NCBI RefSeq assembly: GCF_010389155.1 | Contig: NC_057762.1 | Coordinates: 33,044,055 to 33,108,054 of the forward strand | Reading direction: 5' to 3' | Length of the DNA stretch: 64,000 nucleotides | Source of the DNA: Erigeron canadensis | Lineage: Eukaryota > Streptophyta > Magnoliopsida > Asterales > Asteraceae | Shown here: positions 23,876 to 35,000 of the stretch, in pieces | Layout of the letters: every line of letters starts with the position of its first letter | Position numbering within the stretch: the first letter of the stretch is position 1 | The notes under the pieces: generated by a model | What the model was told of the DNA's origin: nothing | Database searches by the model: none | The model's input: only the letters and a program-made list of their open reading frames with translations | Made by a program: the position numbers and the translations under genes

Positions 23876-24112
23876 TTTAAAAAATACCCCTAGCCAACTT
23901 ACTTAAATAATAGTACATATTTGCTATTATATTGGTGAAACGTGTAAACATTTATGGTTTTTCTCTATTATTTGATTTCTAGTATATACCACTCTAATTT
24001 ATTTGTAAGGAAAGTCAAACATGCAATGCTATAAGTTTTTATTTTAATACTTTTTTATCTTCGAAATATTATCATTTAATTTATATACTAGATTTTAGAT
24101 CTGTGTCCCACA

Positions 24113-24516
24113 CTGGACACGGGGTTTACGATATTATCAATATTAAATCTTCATATATTTAATTCATTAAAACTTATAATTTTAAAAATATACGATTCTA
24201 AGTGTTATACTTTGCAAGTTGTAGTACAATAACCACATGTTCATCACTATCATTATTAACTGATACATATTGATGGGATTGTTTGTCGTTGTCAATCCAC
24301 AAGGCGCATACTACCTGGACACGAGGTTTACGATATTATCAATATTAAATCTTCATATATTTAATTCATTAAAACTTATAATTTTAAAAATATACGATTC
24401 TAAGTGTTATACTTTGCAAGTTGTAGTACAATAACCACATGTTCATCACTATCATTATTAACTGATACATATTGATGGGATTGTTTGTCGTTGTCAATCC
24501 ACAAGGCGCATACTAC
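24113..24516. repeat. Two tandem copies of a 202-bp unit
   Basis: 24113-24314 and 24315-24516 are nearly identical direct copies starting CTGGACACG and ending CGCATACTAC. The only difference I see is GGGG versus GAGG near the start. The unit is AT-rich and noncoding. This is a very recent tandem duplication or an assembly artefact. Confidence 0.95.
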
Positions 24517-27312
24517 AATAATTTCTCTATTATATAATTTTTTGAAATCAACTGTACTCATAATGTGATATTATTATGAAAGATTATTAAGAATTAAAAT
24601 ATAAACATACTTGTGATCCTGTACTTGACATTTAAATATATATGTGTTTGATCATGATACGACCCATAACATTAATATGGTTATTTTCAATCACTCTCCT
24701 ATGATAATTAGATAACAATTAAGATTGTTTTCATATTGTTTGATAACAATTAGAACTTTTGATTTGAGTAACAATTGTAAATTTAAAAAATTAAATATAA
24801 ATACTTTTTGTAATGTTTTATAAAAAAATTAAGAAAAAAATTCTCAAATTGATGGCTAAAAATATATATAAATTAAGTATTTAGGGTTAAAAAATGTAAA
24901 TTATTGATGAAAAACAAAAAAGTGTAAATTAATGAGACTTGTTCTACAAATTAATACAAATACTAATATAATAATATATTTGGATAATGATTATTAGGAT
25001 TTTTAATTTATAGTTAATCTAAATGATGACATAAGCGAGAGTCAATTTGATAAAATTGAACGATTTGATTGGTTAATAAGTCATTAGTTCAACTGTCTTA
25101 TAGTATATATTAAGATTAAGATAAGATAATGTGAAATGAATTATTTATTTTGTTGAATCTGTATGTATCATGAATGTGAAATATGTTTATTCTAATTAAA
25201 TTATTTTTATTTATGAAGATAAATAATTTGAGTTTTTTTTAAAAAAATTATTTCAATTTTGACAATAAATGAATATAGGAAATATATAGCATATTTATTA
25301 AAAATATAGATTGGTTGAGTTGTTAATATGTGTAAAAATTAGATTTAGTTGAGTTGAATATATAGAAGAGAAAGAAACTAGTTTATAATGAATAGTATAA
25401 GTTGGTTGGGTTGTGAATGAGGATGACGTTAGAACCTACGTGTGGGTTTTTTAAAAAATAAAAAAGTTTAGTAAACTGCATGTTACAAAATAGACATTTG
25501 ACAAACTAAAATGTATTTCATCACATTAACCTTAATTTGTTTATAGAATAAAATTATTTATTAGCTATTTTATTGCTATATTATATATATGAGATGTATG
25601 TCCGTACAATGCAACGGCGATGACGGTAACAACAACGGTATGGTGGTGACGGCGACGACATGTAGCGGAAATGGGAGCAGCAATAGCGGTGAATGAAAAG
25701 TATTTGATGTCGTTAAAAAAACGAAACTACAGATGGTAGTGTAGTTATTCTAAGGGTTAGAAAATTTATATATATTGTAAATTATTTTATTAAAAGGATT
25801 AAAGGTATATTAGGTATAAATTTAAAAATTGGTGAATAAAAAAAATATTTTTTATTGTTTAAAGTTGTAATTTGAGATTTTGTGGAGGGGGTTCCTCTTT
25901 TATACAAAAATATAAATAGATATATATCATATTTCTAGTAAGTAATTTGTTATTTGGTTAATTATCTAAAATACCAAATAACTTTTCATTCGTTACTAAT
26001 AGTTTTTGAAAAATACATTATAACATAGGGATAACAAACCTAATTATATTGAATAATCTTAATCTTAATATATATTAGAAGTCGTCAATTGACCAATAAC
26101 AACTCTTGAGTTTTTTAAATTAAGTTATTAAATATGCGATTAAATTTATTATTTAAAAAGATTAATCACAATAAGATTTATACACGACAACGATATTTAA
26201 AACAAACTTTCGAGTGGAAGAGATTTTCTTTTAGACTATAGCATTTATCCTAAAATTTAATTTAGACTATATATGTTCTAATTCAGAACTAGCATGTTTG
26301 GTTGTAGCTCGAATCAAACAATATACTTACAAAATTGTTATATTTAACATATAGAAAAGTGAATATAAGGTTGTATGACACCTAAGTTTATGTGTGAAAT
26401 TCGTCACATATTAATTCTTTTTGTATTTTTTGTTTAATAAATAAATGTTTTCCCCATGAATTTTATAAATTAAAAAATAAATATGTGGGTAATTCACATA
26501 TAAACTTATATACCGAATAGCCTTACATGATCATCCATCTTTATATGATAAACTTAAATGTATGTTATAGTATATATGTATATATGACTAAAACTTTATG
26601 ACTAGCAGTAATAACAACAAAATGTATCCATTTAGAATAAAAGTATAAATATTTAGAAAAGAAAGAATAAATGGGTGGGAACCTTCTGGTCCCATGTACC
26701 GTATTGGCACCCAGAACACACACTCCATAAAACTCATGTCCAGTAAATCACCGTCCTCACACATGAGATCATAAGATATAGTATTTCCACTTGTTTTTGA
26801 CAAGTTTTGAATCTTTGTCCATATAGTCACCTGATGACGGTATCATTAGGGTTTCACACTATTGGTCAAAAGTATAAATATTATTATCATTATACAGTGT
26901 ATAATTACATTATGTGTGCAAATATAATTGTAGATATTAATTAAATTTTATCTTAGCATTAATACATATCATTCTCTTAACTTTTAAAAGTATTTATCAC
27001 CAAGCTCTCATTAGAAAAAGAAAAAAGTTAAAGTTAATTTTCAAAGATGAAATGTATATATTTAATCATTTAATGCTTGAGATTGTGCATGACAGATGTT
27101 TTCTTCAATCAAATGATGGAATAAAGTTAATATTTCATCACTCAAATGTAGGAATACTGGAAACAATATATATATATAATGCTTTTTAAGTATATATTTT
27201 CCCATATGTTTAATGTTTAATTTAATATTTATCTAGCAGTTTTCTCTAGTCAATTAATTGCATGTGCATGGATTAGTAGGCTTCTTTTAACCTTTTTCCT
27301 TGCTAAGATCAC
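24517..27312. other. AT-rich intergenic DNA before the P450 gene
   Basis: No gene recognised. A GC-richer island at 25600-25690 (CAATGCAACGGCGATGACGG) resembles in reverse the islands at 28545-28650 and 52890-52950. A minus-strand open stretch at 26600-26830 (SYDLMCEDGDLLDM) is coding-like, but I could not assign it to a family. Confidence 0.4.
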
Positions 27313-27321
27313 TATATATAT
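27313..27321 (+). promoter_or_regulatory. Probable TATA box of the CYP85A gene
   Basis: TATATATAT lies about 115 bp upstream of the start codon at 27434. A pyrimidine-rich CCCCCCTTTTCTCTTCTCCC leader follows it. Position and sequence only. Confidence 0.4.
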
Positions 27322-27433
27322 CATATGATTATACACACCCAACCCATATGCAAAATCTTCATCAACCCCCCTTTTCTCTTCTCCCTAGTCCCCACTCAAA
27401 GTCCACTTTCAAGAAACAAGTATTATTGAAAGA

Positions 27434-30400
27434 ATGCCTATATCCATGGCGGTTTTTACATTGATAATTGGTGGTTTTTTGGGGGTTTGGCTTTTAATTT
27501 CTTATCTTTTAAATTGGAATGAAATGAAGTATAAGAAAAAAGGATTACCTCCTGGTACCATGGGCTGGCCACTTCTTGGTGAGACCACTAACTTCCTCAA
27601 AAAAGGCCCAAGCTTTATGAAAAATCAAAGAACAAGGTTTTTCTTTACTTTCTTTGTAAAACTCACAAAAAAAAGCCTGCTTTTATTTTATTTTTTAATT
27701 TCTTAAAGACTCTTTATATTATTGGTTAAATTTAAACATGTGGGGCTTAGGCATAGGACGAAATGGACGACCGGCCGAGGTCCGATTTCTTAAGGGGCCC
27801 GACTTTTTATCTTTTATGTATTTATATAAAAATATATGTTATTAATTAAGCTCGTTACAAATTTTAATAATTATCCAAAAATTAAACAATAGTACTTAAA
27901 AAAAAAACTCAGGTACCAATTTGCTATAATATTTATCATTGTTTTTATATCTTAGTTTATATAATTATAATTATTGCACCTATCCTCCGGGACCCCTTTT
28001 TCTTTTCTCGGCCGAGGTCTATAATTCCTCAAAGACGGCACTGAATTTAAATGGCCAAAATTATCGTGCTGCTATATGGCCGGGTTGGAGAGTCTTTAAA
28101 TTTTAATGACCATATAGTTGAAGTGAAAATATTAAATTGAGACTACATATTTTCTTCGTTACGACATCACCATATATTAATGCAACATTTATAAAGGGAT
28201 AACGCATTAGAGTTTTAATTTTGCATGGAGAAACATATTGTTATTGTTTATATGCCACGTCCCTTTTACTCGTACAAAATACAAATACTTACATTATTAA
28301 TCAACGTTCTAACAAGTAACAACTATGCCATCTATATTTCTATATAAAAGAAAAACTCATTACCGAAATCTCTAATTGCAACTCAAAACTATTAAAAATG
28401 TCTCTTTTTTTATTTATTAATTTAAACATCGCCAACTAATGTACCTATAATACCCTTAATGAAATAATCTATAACATAAATACTTCAATCCTTAAAATAA
28501 TACACTATCTCCTTTAACATCAATTACTTTTATATTTACAACCATCGCCGCCCCCCCCCCCCCACCATCTCCGCCACCACCTATCGCCACCACCGCTGCC
28601 ACCCGTCACCATTGACACTGCCACTACCACCCCGTGCCCGCTACCTGCATCATTGTCGCTGCATTGTGTAGGCATACGAGTCGTTTCTCCAAACATAGTT
28701 GATGCCTCAATCCTCAAATAAACTATTAATTCTAACATATGGGTTAATTAGTGGATTTGTTTTTTGTTGCTAACTTATCCATTTTTTTTCTTTATGATAT
28801 ATAGGTATGGAAATGTATTCAAATCCCATTTATTGGGATGCCCTACAGTTGTATCAATGGATCCAGAGACGAATGCATACATCCTCATGAATGAATCCAA
28901 AGGGTTTGTTCCAGGCTATCCACAATCCATGGTTGACATTTTAGGAAAATCAAACATTGGTTCTGTTCAAGGGGTTGATCACAAGAACATTAGAGGTTCA
29001 TACCTACATCTTATGAACCCTACCATCATCAAACACAAAATCATCCCACAGATTGATGATTTCATCAGAACCTATCTGAGTACTTGGACTAATCAAGTCA
29101 TTGACATTCAAGAAAAAACAGAACAGGTTTGTTTCTTGCATTAATATTATTACAAAGAAAAGTGAATCATATTCGATTTTTGTACAAAGTTTATTGTCTT
29201 TAGAACTTGAACATTTCAAACTTGTCTTGTCTAACTTTTAAATATTAAGTTTAAATTTTCCAAAAGTATATTGACCATTTGACATTTTTGTGAAATTTCC
29301 CTTGGAACAACTTTGTTTCATATTTCACATACTTTTTAGCTTCTTTAATAATAACTTTTTCAACTCTCCAAGTCTAGTTTTAATCTAGCTGACGTGATAT
29401 CCATATAAGTTTATGAGAAGTCAAGGAGATGACCTTAATTAACCCTTCTTTTATTAATTCCTCTGTTTTTATTTCCCTTGTTTCCTCAGTTTCTTTATAT
29501 CAAAGAAAGAAAGAAAGAAAGAAACTAAAACTACTTAGTGCCGCATTTTGCGGGTTTTGAGCCCCAATACTTTGACGATATATGAGGGAGGTTAAGATGT
29601 AGGCAGACCTTACCTTTACATGAGAAGAGATACTGTTTCCATTTTCTACCTAAATGGTAGAAAAGGCCCTCCAACCTCAGTTTCTTTATATCCATTAACT
29701 TTTTTCGGTTTCTTTTACAGATGACTCATCTATTATCACTTAAACAGTTTGCTGGGAACGAATCAACCCCATTATCAAAGGAACTCAACACTGAATTCCT
29801 TAAACTTGTGTTGGGAACTTTTTCACTTCCTATCAACCTACCATGCACAAACTACCGCCGCGGTTTACATGTAAAAACATTATCTATTTTCCTTCATTTC
29901 ATAGTATTGGTTGAGTAAATTAGATTGAAATGTAGGTTATTATATATGTTGCAGGCAAGAAAGAAAATAGTTAAAATTGTAAAGCAATTGATTGAGGATA
30001 GAAGAAATTCGGACAAAACCCATGAAGATATGCTTAGTTTATTAATGAATGGTGATGAAAATCGATATAAATTGAATGATCAAGAAATAATCGATCAAGC
30101 TATCACGATCTTCTATTCAAGATATGAGACGGTATCAACTACTTCTATGATGGCTGTCAAGTATCTCCATGATCACCCAGGAGTTCTTGAAGAACTTAGA
30201 GTGAGTTCATGTTTTTTATATAGTTTTACATTAACTTGAGAATGAAGTAATTAATTAATTTAAATGAAACTTTAATTTAACATATATGTAATATTGTAGA
30301 AAGAACATATAGAAATCAGAGAGAAGAAAAAGCCTCAAGACCCACTTGATTGGGATGACTATAAGTCCATGAGATTCACTCGTGCGGTAGGGTATTTATT

Positions 30401-32689
30401 TTAGCTAAGTTTCAACTAATTTATATGGATACACATATATGACAAATTTAAGAAAATGTTTTATAATAGTAAAAAGTTGTGAATAATGCAGGTCATACTT
30501 GAGACATCAAGATTGGCTACAATAGTGAATGGGGTTTTGAGGAAAACTACAAAGGAAGTGGAACTCAATGGTATGTTTTCATTGACGGTAAATTTTTGTT
30601 TTTTTGTCTTTTTTTTTTTTAAATCATTCAAAAAAATTTATATATCTCAGTGAACATTATTTTGCTTACAATAAAATTTAAATCCAAAATCATTAAGTAT
30701 CAAAGCTCCCCAAGTAACAATTTAGCACTGAGTCAGTAATTTCAAAAGCTATTTTATTTAGTTAATTGATGTTAAATGAATGTTATAGTAGTAACTAAAT
30801 TTAGATTCGTGTTAAATACACAGATTGCTATATATTCAAGATAAGATTAAATATATATAATCCATGAAAAACTGTGAAATAACAAACTGGTATTTCAAAT
30901 ATAAAGAATGTAATTAAAATTATAAAATAACAAATTAGTAAATTCAAATATATAATATAATTAAAAATCAAAGTAACTGAATGTAATACTTGAATATTGA
31001 TGAAAGCGTTTTATGTGTTTGTCTATCAATGTTATGTTAAATCTTGTTGTTGTAACAGTTTTCTTGATATTACAATTAAAGAAACTTTTTATAGTATTTG
31101 TTTCCTACTTTTCTGGATGGAAGTCAGTTGCACCACAATGCAAAAATCTAGAAATGCTTGAAGTCAACGGTTGCCGCTCGTTTTCAAAGATAAATCTTTA
31201 TTAAATTTGAGTAAAGCCGCGTATCCTTGATACACATGTCAGATTGCTATTCGTTTACTATCAAGGGGTCCAATCTTCACAAAGGCCGGATGTGGTTAAA
31301 GGTGGGCATTGGATTGGACAGTTTGGAACCGGTTTTTGTCATGTTTTTTCAGTTTTTTCGGTTCGGAACCGTTTGGAACTGGGAAAGAACCAATTTTTGG
31401 ATCCAAAAGTAGAATCATTCCCGAACCGATCAGTTTTTGAGGAACCGGGCAATCGGTTCCAGTTCTCGGATAATCCAAATCGGTTTTTTTGGAACCGGAT
31501 ATTTTGCCCACCTCTAGATGTTGTTGTCAAAAATCAAAATAAACATATCTTTCGTTTTGGGCTTAATTGATTTCTAGACGACCCAACTAAAAAGGCCCAA
31601 GGACCAACCAACCAGCTAATCCTTTTCCTTTGTTTTTTTTCTTCGACTTGTTGAATCTCTTTTTAACATCCTTCTCCTTTGTAGTTTTATTGTATTGGAA
31701 AACAATGTAAAATATTGAAACAAGTAATTTTTGCTTCTTTTTTTTTATAGGCTATATAATTCCCCGTGGATGGAAAATATATGTGTATACAAGGGAAATC
31801 AATTATGACCCATGTCTATTTCCAAATCCATATACTTTCAATCCAAGTAGATGGCTGCAGGTAATTAAGTTAGTCCATATTATTTTCCCTGCATTTTATG
31901 TTAGTACTTCCTTTTATCTTTAATGAACAAAATAAACAAATCAATGTTGTGATTTTGGAATGCAGGATGAAACCTTGGAAGCCCGAAATTACTCTTTCAT
32001 GTTTGGAGGCGGCACCCGCCTTTGTCCTGGAAAGGAACTTGGCATTATTGAAATCTCGACGTTCCTTCATTATTTCGTTACTAATTACAGGTAATTCGAA
32101 CACCTACAAATGTTGTTATAGCTCTTTTTTTTTTGTTACAAACATCTCAATGGAGTTTTAAGATATACATTTTAAATGCTCAAATCACCTACAACCGTGC
32201 AACAAATTATCATTTTTTCTATATATAAAGAAACTGTTACAATATAACCTTGTTAGTTTATAAATATGCACAATTAATCCTTGAATTGTAACTCGCCGCA
32301 CCTAATTTTGGTGCAGCCAACAACACATATATCATTACCCCTATTTGATGCTTCTAGTGGCATACTGCTCCTCTTATAATCTTTTTAAAAAAATTATTTA
32401 ATTTTTTTTTGAACAAATTTAATTTAATATTTAATCATGTGGGTATGATATGTGATGTGAAAATGTAGTAGCATGCTGCTGTAGCAGCAATTATGTTTTT
32501 CCAGTATCATAATGATTTTTCAATTGTTTTATGAATGGATTGACGTTGACCTATATATTCTAAAACTTGTGCTGATTTTGAGAATTAATAATTTGATACA
32601 GATGGGAAGAAATAGGAGAACACAAAATAACCAAGTTTCCAAGAGTTGAAGCAATAAATGGACTACACATAAGAGTTTCTACTCGCTAA
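27434..32689 (+). CDS. CYP85A: Cytochrome P450 CYP85A, brassinosteroid-6-oxidase type
   Basis: Nine exons (27434-27636, 28805-29126, 29721-29870, 29955-30200, 30300-30386, 30492-30570, 31751-31860, 31966-32090, 32602-32689) join in frame to 469 residues; known members have about 465. An N-terminal membrane anchor leads to [18 protein letters not shown]85A signatures follow: [37 protein letters not shown] and YTREINYD. The ExxR pair is Glu340/Arg343. The heme loop [10 protein letters not shown] carries Cys419. Family enzymes oxidise C-6 of castasterone precursors in the endoplasmic reticulum, and some go on to brassinolide. The I-helix reads [11 protein letters not shown]: the usual Gly before Y-E-T is Arg281 (AGA, 30120-30122). 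Everything else looks intact, so this is a gene with one suspicious substitution. Introns hold a SINE and a hAT MITE. Confidence 0.92.
28530..28660. repeat. C-rich island in P450 intron 1
   Basis: A run of 14 or more C residues (about 28550-28563) is followed by CCACCN-type repeats within otherwise AT-rich intron 1. The flanks have short AT-rich words shared with 18060-18150 and 52860-52950, which suggests a dispersed non-autonomous element with a CCN core. Ends were not found. Confidence 0.35.
29502..29674 (-). mobile_element. SINE, family B, with perfect 18-bp TSD
   Basis: CCTCAGTTTCTTTATATC occurs on both sides (29484-29501 and 29675-29692). The insert, read on the minus strand, begins GGAGGGCCTTTTCTACCA and has GGTAAGGTCTGCCTACATC and GGGGCTCAAAACCCGC (B box). 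It ends in a (TTTC)n tail. The body matches 52680-52835. It sits in intron 2 of CYP85A, 29 bases before the acceptor of exon 3, with its TSD next to the polypyrimidine tract. Confidence 0.9.
31297..31516. mobile_element. hAT-like MITE, 220 bp, in CYP85A intron 6
   Basis: The ends TAAAGGTGGGCA and (reversed) TAGAGGTGGGCA are near-identical 12-bp inverted repeats. Flanks GATGTGGT (31289-31296) and GATGTTGT (31517-31524) form an 8-bp target duplication with one change. An 8-bp TSD and TAGNGGTGGGCA ends are typical of plant hAT elements. The inside is rich in GGTTCGGAACCG and GGAACCG words on both strands. Confidence 0.85.
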
Positions 32690-33118
32690 TGCCAACTTCA
32701 TATGTTTCATCAAATCCTTCAATAAAAAGAAACACCGGTTAATAAAACCAACCCATTGGTGGAGATTTAATATTTCATACACAAGGACCATTTTTTGGTT
32801 TATTGTATTACTTATTTATTTAAACAACCCTCTAGCAATGTAGTTTATTAAGTTTATTAAGTTTTGATTAAATGGTTCTGAATCTTCTGATGCACAATTT
32901 AGAAAAAAGGCTTTTCTTTTAATATATATGTCGTTGTTTTTATTTAGTACTACTTACATTGTAATCTTGTTTTGTTTCATTAATCAGTTTATCCAGTTTA
33001 TATGTAGCAACGATTTATTTTGCTTAGATACAATATGTTGCATCATATATACACTCATTTGACTTTAATTGTAATACAGTACAATAACTTAATTTTGTAG
33101 CATAACAATTGTCATTGT
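32690..33118. other. 3' flank of CYP85A
   Basis: This holds the probable 3' UTR of CYP85A with AATAAAAAG at about 32721 and AATAAAACC at about 32740, two close polyadenylation-type signals. AT-rich intergenic sequence follows, up to the SINE at 33132. No reading frame was recognised. Confidence 0.45.
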
Positions 33119-33131
33119 AAGAATATAGTTT

Positions 33132-33294
33132 GGTAATGTCTTTGACCTTTGAGGGATCCGCCTGAGTTCGAGTCTCACTTTCAACATTTATGGGGTGGAT
33201 TAATACGGATTTTTCGAGAGTCTTGGGTTTTATCCCAGACATGCATGTAATTTAGGATTAGAAATATATTAGAATGCCGTTCTAAAAACAAAAA
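33132..33294 (+). mobile_element. SINE, family C, with perfect 13-bp TSD
   Basis: AAGAATATAGTTT flanks the insert at 33119-33131 and 33295-33307. The body starts GGTAATGTC, has the Pol III B box GAGTTCGAGTCTC (33164-33176) and GGGGTGGATTAATACGG, and ends GCCGTTCTAAAAAC with an A-rich tail. At about 163 bp it is a plausible complete copy. The same 3' end (GCCGTTCTAAAAA) is found as a 5'-truncated insertion at 37189-37232. Confidence 0.88.
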
Positions 33295-33516
33295 AAGAAT
33301 ATAGTTTTTTTTTATAAAGAAATATACATAGACATACGCGAAATTTTAAAACTAATTGTTTTGACCCATCATCTTACGTGTGTGACACTTCAATTAACAA
33401 CTTACAACTCCATATGGTAGTAAACGGGCCGGTAGACGGTTTACCATTCGGTGTAGCAAAAGGATTAACATCAAACGTATGTAATTACTCACAGTGGCCT
33501 CATTGTCATGCGCTAA

Positions 33517-34509
33517 GGCCGATACTTATAACGCGTCTGACCGGCGTCGGACGCGCTAGACGTCTCGGACGTTACTAGCACCGCCGCGTCTAGGCGCTGC
33601 GTCTGGCTTGTGCGTCCCATTTCGAACGCGGTAGAAGAGCTTGTGGTGGGACCCGCTTGAGGTTTTGTCCGTTGAAAACAATAAAAAAAAGATTTTTTCA
33701 AATAAAATTTGAAATCCAACGGCTAGTTTCATGATTTTTTAATTTTTTTTTCTCCTCCTATATATACCACTATCACACTAACCTTTTATTTTACACTATC
33801 AGACATACACACTTCTATCTATCTTAAACCATCTCTAGCTATCACCCCAGAAAAATGTCTAATTCATCAGCATCCTCTTCCTCTAGCTCTGATTTTGAAG
33901 CAACCGAATATGAATCCATAAATCAGGCTGTTTCCCAGATGAATGCAGTTTTCAATCCCAAGGCCATAACCGCTTGTCTTAACGTTATCTTCGACGAAGA
34001 AGAAAACGAAAGGCAAGCAGCTTCAAGTTCTTCAGCACCCAAGGTACCTAGAAGGGTGATTTATCAAGATCACCTTGGTGCTGCAAAACTTTTATACGAG
34101 CATTACTTTGCACCTAACTGCACCTACCCACCCGACATGTTTCGTAGAAGGTTTAGAATGCGAAAGGAAATGTTTCTCCGCATAGTGCGGGATATACACT
34201 CCTTTAGCAGCGTTCAACCGCTACCGAACCACTTTCAGTTTTTCCACAATTTATGTTTAAGTTTTTAAATAAATGTAATGTGTTTTATGTTTTTTTATAA
34301 GTGTTGTAATTTGTTTTCTAATAATAAAATGTGTTTTATTTATAATATGTTGTGTTTGTTTAATTTTGTGAAAAATAAAAAATAAAATAATATAATAATA
34401 GATGAATAGTGTTAAAAGTGGGTTATAAGGAGGGGGTGTTCTTGATGTGTCTAGAAGTGATGAATAGTGTTAGAAGTGGGTTAAAAGTAAGTTCTTATAA
34501 GTATAAGCC
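33517..34509 (+). mobile_element. Non-autonomous PIF/Harbinger element, 993 bp
   Basis: TAA flanks the element at 33514-33516 and 34510-34512. The inverted ends are GGCCGATACTTATAA and, reversed, GGCTTATACTTATAA (13 of 15 equal). The left part is GC-rich, with CGCGTCTGACCGGCGTCGG words. A TATATATACCAC promoter-like site near 33761 precedes one short open frame that carries only the N-terminal part of a Harbinger transposase. The right part repeats GATGAATAGTGTTA (about 34401 and 34460). Confidence 0.88.
33855..34268 (+). CDS. Truncated Harbinger transposase N-terminal ORF, 137 aa
   Basis: The frame opens with MSNSSASSSSSSDFEATEYE and continues with an acidic segment (FDEEENE). It then has the typical start of plant Harbinger transposases: PRRVIYQDHLGAAKLL, YEHYFAPNCTYPPDMF and RRRFRMRKEMFLRIVRDI. 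After IHSFSSVQPL the similarity ends, and a stop follows at 34266-34268 with no DDE domain. The C-terminal two thirds were probably lost by internal deletion of the element. The reading frame is intact and has its own upstream TATATATACC site, so a short DNA-binding-type protein might be made; whether it is expressed is unknown. It is not a host gene. Confidence 0.75.
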   Translation: MSNSSASSSSSSDFEATEYESINQAVSQMNAVFNPKAITACLNVIFDEEENERQAASSSSAPKVPRRVIYQDHLGAAKLLYEHYFAPNCTYPPDMFRRRFRMRKEMFLRIVRDIHSFSSVQPLPNHFQFFHNLCLSF

Positions 34510-34512
34510 TAA

Positions 34513-34924
34513 TCATTCTAGCTAAAAATATAATAATCAACTAAAGTTGTTAGCAAACTTTTCTGAAAGCATTATGATTTTGAATATTATATATATGTGG
34601 AGATATTGGGGTGCTTTATTGGACGGTTCTGAAGTCCTGGATACCCAGACATTTATATAGTTTAGAAATAAGCGTAAGATAATTTGTCGTTCGATCTAAA
34701 AATAAGGGTTTAAGACAACTTACATGTTAATTGTGTAATTGTATAATTGATTGATCACTTTATTATGATTTCTCTACAAGAATTCCGATATTTGAAGTGG
34801 TATAGCACAAACACAAGGCAAAGCAATAAAGTAGGGAAATACATGCACTTGGAACAAATCCTGGCCATTGCAAGCTCCGAGTCCAATGTTATCTCACTTG
34901 ACTTTCGCTTTCGATTGCATTTCT
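34513..34924. other. Promoter region of the RGP gene
   Basis: AT-rich sequence between the Harbinger element and the TATA box of the RGP gene. There is no coding frame longer than chance and no recognised regulatory site. Confidence 0.4.
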
Positions 34925-34933
34925 TATATAAAA
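34925..34933 (+). promoter_or_regulatory. TATA box of the RGP gene
   Basis: TATATAAAA lies 76 bp before the start codon at 35001 and is followed by CAATCTCTCTCTTTTAC, a typical pyrimidine-rich plant leader start. Confidence 0.6.
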
Positions 34934-35000
34934 CAATCTCTCTCTTTTACTTATAACCATTAACATCTTATTTCCTAGGGTTTTTTCCTTTTGAACAATA

